The notes under the pieces are model-generated. The model was given only the letters and a program-made list of their open reading frames with translations. It ran no database searches and was not told where the DNA came from. DNA of 7,381 bases from a bacterium. Lineage in GTDB: Bacteria; Vulcanimicrobiota; Vulcanimicrobiia; Vulcanimicrobiales; Vulcanimicrobiaceae. Location of the stretch: NCBI GenBank assembly GCA_021807065.1, contig JAKAPO010000119.1, forward strand, positions 1 to 7,381. The letters are read 5' to 3'. Made by a program: the position numbers and the translations under genes. Below, one piece after another: positions 5,476 to 7,381 of this stretch (position 1 is the stretch's first letter; every line of letters begins with the position of its first letter).

Positions 5476-7080
5476 CTACACGAGCTTTCCCGGATTCATG
5501 ATGCCGTCTGGATCGAACTCGCGAAAGACTGCACGCATCGCATCGAGACCGAGCGCGCCCTTCTCGGCGGCGAGATACGCCTTATGATCGATACCCACGC
5601 CATGCTGGTGGCTGATCGTGCCGCCGTTGGCGACGACCGCTTCACTGATCGCGCGTTTGAGCGCTTCCCATCGCCTCAGATTCGCTTCGAATGTCGGTGC
5701 AATGCGAAAGACGAACGTCGAGTAGACGCTCGAACCCTGCCGGTAGACGTGCGAGAGATGGCTGTATGCGTGAATGGGTTCTTCGTTACAAGCGCGTGCG
5801 GCGTTCTCCATTGCATACATCGTCGTACGAACGCGAGGCCAGTCGACCGACGTCTCCGCGGTATCGACCGCGTATCCGCGTTCCCACAGTGTATTGCGCA
5901 GATAGACGCTGCGAAATCGCTGATCGCGCCAGCGCTCCCCGATAGGCGCGCCGGCGTAGACACCGCGGTTCCGGCCTGCGATCGCGCGAGCGACCGCGAT
6001 TGCCTCGTGTACATCGCTTGCGGACCCGCTCGTACCGACGAGCAAGAGACAGCGCTCCTCCCGCACTCCGCGAAACCGCAAATACGCATCGAGTAACGCA
6101 CGTGCCCGGCCGCCTCCGGCAAACCGCAGCGCCGTGGAGGTCTCCTGCGCGTTTGCCAGCCGTATCATCGTGAACGCGCCGGCCGAATCGACGAGGGCAC
6201 GAACCGTGGCTTCGGCCGGCTCCCACGATGGGAGGAACCATGCGACGAACGCTTCGCGCTCGGGAAGGGCGCGCACGCGAACGGTGGCCTCGGTGACGAT
6301 GCCGACGCGTCCTTCGCTTCCCAGGATGAGCTCGCGCAGATCGATGCCGGCGGCTGAGGCTGGGACGGTGGGGATGCGCAGCGTGCCGCGAGGTGTCTCG
6401 ACTCGTGCGCCAGCGAGCATATCGTCGATGGCGCCGTATCCGAGCGACTCTTGACCCGAAGAACGTGTAGCGATCCAGCCGCCGAGCGTCGAGTACTCGA
6501 ATGATTGCGGGAAGTGTCTGAGCGTATAACCACGCACGTGCAGCTGTGCCTCCAAGTCGGGGCCGGTTGCGCCCGCTTCGAAGGTCGCGAGGCCGCTCTC
6601 TTCGTCGAGATCGAGCAGCCGTCGCATGCGGGAGAGAGAGATCGTCAGGATGGGTTCGGCGACGTCTGGGGGTGGATTGATGTGACCGACGACGCTCGTC
6701 CCCCCGCCATACGGGATTACCCGCGCGCCATTGCACTTCGCCCATTCCAGCAGTGAAGCGACCTCATCGGACGATTCGGGGAACGCGACGCCGTCCGGCA
6801 CGCGCTCGATGCGGCCGAAGCGCAACGCGAGCCAGTCCGGCAGACTTTGACCCCGCGCGTGCTGCAGACGCGTCAGCGGCGTGGTATCGATTGCGGCTGC
6901 CGGCGGCAGCCGCGAAGGCGCTACTGCCGCGATAACGTCATCGATTGGCGCGTCGTGCGGTGGTGTGCTCTCGCCGAGCCGCTCGCGCAGATACGCAAGC
7001 GCGTCCTCCGGGAGGTCGATGCAGACGCTTGCGTCGCCCCAGCCGTTCCATCGCCGGCCGAACGCAACGAGCGAGGCCAC
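5476..7080 (-). CDS. FAD-binding oxidase, alkyl-DHAP synthase (AGPS)-like
   Basis: A 534-residue flavoprotein of the VAO/PCMH fold resembling alkyldihydroxyacetonephosphate synthase, which swaps the acyl chain of acyl-DHAP for a fatty alcohol to form the ether bond. Features in order: RRWNGWGD (9-16), an AGPS-type N-terminal motif; HARGQSLPDWLALRFGR (74-90); the FAD pyrophosphate loop VIPYGGGTSVVGH (121-133); a second FAD segment STLGGWIATRSSG (197-209); LGSEGRVGIVTEA (253-265); a conserved ETS with R395 before it; Y453; a HQHG motif (491-494); and the FAD-oxidase C-terminal ending DPDGIMNPGKLV. From memory of human AGPS, R395, Y453, H491 and H493 align with its R515, Y578, H615 and H617, while the middle histidine is Gln here. 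I chose the GTG at 7080, 2 bp after the reductase stop. A longer frame to 7191 would overlap that gene by over 100 bp and adds only basic antisense-like sequence. Alternatives are a glycolate- or lactate-type oxidase; the N-terminal WNGWG favours AGPS-like. Confidence 0.85.
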   Translation of the reverse strand: MASLVAFGRRWNGWGDASVCIDLPEDALAYLRERLGESTPPHDAPIDDVIAAVAPSRLPPAAAIDTTPLTRLQHARGQSLPDWLALRFGRIERVPDGVAFPESSDEVASLLEWAKCNGARVIPYGGGTSVVGHINPPPDVAEPILTISLSRMRRLLDLDEESGLATFEAGATGPDLEAQLHVRGYTLRHFPQSFEYSTLGGWIATRSSGQESLGYGAIDDMLAGARVETPRGTLRIPTVPASAAGIDLRELILGSEGRVGIVTEATVRVRALPEREAFVAWFLPSWEPAEATVRALVDSAGAFTMIRLANAQETSTALRFAGGGRARALLDAYLRFRGVREERCLLLVGTSGSASDVHEAIAVARAIAGRNRGVYAGAPIGERWRDQRFRSVYLRNTLWERGYAVDTAETSVDWPRVRTTMYAMENAARACNEEPIHAYSHLSHVYRQGSSVYSTFVFRIAPTFEANLRRWEALKRAISEAVVANGGTISHQHGVGIDHKAYLAAEKGALGLDAMRAVFREFDPDGIMNPGKLV

Positions 7081-7082
7081 TC

Positions 7083-7381
7083 TTACCGAACGGCGAAGGC
7101 GGCGTCGAGCATCTCGGCGATCCCTACGAATTTTTCGCGCGGCTTGCCGCTTTCGCCGCGAGCCTCTTCGGCCGTTGCGATGCGCTGCCACGCTGGAAAA
7201 TCTACGACCCTGACGTTGCGCTCGCGTAAGAGCGCATCGATGGCTTCGCCACCAGGCTTCGCCGCGCGATCGGGGGAGGCTTCGACGTCGGAAAGAATGC
7301 GTTCGACGAGCGTTTTGGCATCCGTCCTGGTGGGGCGCCTTACGCCTCGTCGACGCGGCTGGGACCGCGGCGCCGCTTGGA
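7083..7381 (-). CDS. Ferredoxin-NADP+ reductase, FprA/adrenodoxin-reductase type (C-terminal part)
   Basis: The last 99 codons or so of a gene that enters from the right edge and ends at TAA (7083-7085). The readable part contains RTDAKTLVERILSDVEA, then LLRERNVRVVDFPAWQRI, ATAEEARGESGKPREKF and VGIAEMLDAAFAVR. This closely follows the C-terminal pattern of FprA-type NADPH-ferredoxin reductases, in which a variable acidic linker leads to a V-x-W/F-x-x-W-x-x-I segment, then RG-x-x-x-G-[RK]-PR-x-KF and a final EML. Such enzymes move electrons between NADPH and ferredoxin through FAD. The catalytic FAD and NADP domains lie outside the window. The first 20 or so codons at the edge fit the family less well (see the finding on the edge). 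It is the first gene visible in the - strand operon, 2 bp before the AGPS-like gene. Confidence 0.75.
   Translation of the reverse strand, partial: QAAPRSQPRRRGVRRPTRTDAKTLVERILSDVEASPDRAAKPGGEAIDALLRERNVRVVDFPAWQRIATAEEARGESGKPREKFVGIAEMLDAAFAVR

Noticed and set aside
7081..7191. A 37-residue N-terminal extension of the AGPS-like oxidase
   Set aside because: It would overlap the reductase coding sequence by more than 100 bases and encodes a basic, antisense-like stretch; the GTG at 7080 starts just before WNGWGD and sits 2 bp after the reductase stop.
1..7381. CRISPR array, tRNA, rRNA, riboswitch or defence island
   Set aside because: No regularly spaced direct repeats, tRNA-like cloverleaf or known defence genes were seen on reading both strands.

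Overview
This is a GC-rich bacterial window with tightly packed genes in two blocks that converge on a gene-poor scar. The taxon cannot be fixed from the sequence. The mix of a tmk-holB pair, an IS110-type fragment and a flavoenzyme/GlpD/FGGY operon would fit an environmental high-GC lineage (Actinobacteria-like, or a candidate phylum such as Eremiobacterota). That is a low-confidence guess.

Left block (+ strand, 1-1705): the last 25 codons of an unidentified gene are followed at once by thymidylate kinase (tmk, 81-704). The DNA polymerase III delta' subunit (holB, 701-1705) overlaps tmk by four bases. This is a common housekeeping pairing of dTTP supply with the replication clamp loader.

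Middle (1706-2390): no intact gene is visible. A small coiled-coil/membrane-anchor gene has a very strong ribosome binding site but loses its family-like sequence at about 1968. From there the opposite strand carries the N-terminal part of an IS110-family (DEDD) transposase. That fragment is itself frameshifted near 2055-2070 and cut off at the same junction. Between the transposase start and 2390 lies non-coding sequence with an inverted repeat, where the left end of the element would be expected.

Right block (- strand, 2391-7381, transcribed right to left): C-terminus of a FprA-type ferredoxin-NADP+ reductase, then an FAD-binding oxidase resembling alkyl-dihydroxyacetonephosphate synthase (AGPS), then an FAD-dependent glycerol-3-phosphate dehydrogenase (GlpD), then an FGGY-family carbohydrate kinase. 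Spacings are 2 bp, 8 bp and a 4-bp ATGA overlap, so this is almost certainly one operon. The kinase could phosphorylate glycerol or a related polyol, GlpD makes dihydroxyacetone phosphate, and the AGPS-like enzyme could act on a DHAP-derived substrate. The operon therefore looks like a glycerol/glycerolipid module that may reach into ether-lipid chemistry. The kinase substrate and the oxidase reaction are inferred, not shown. No CRISPR array, tRNA, rRNA or defence system was seen.
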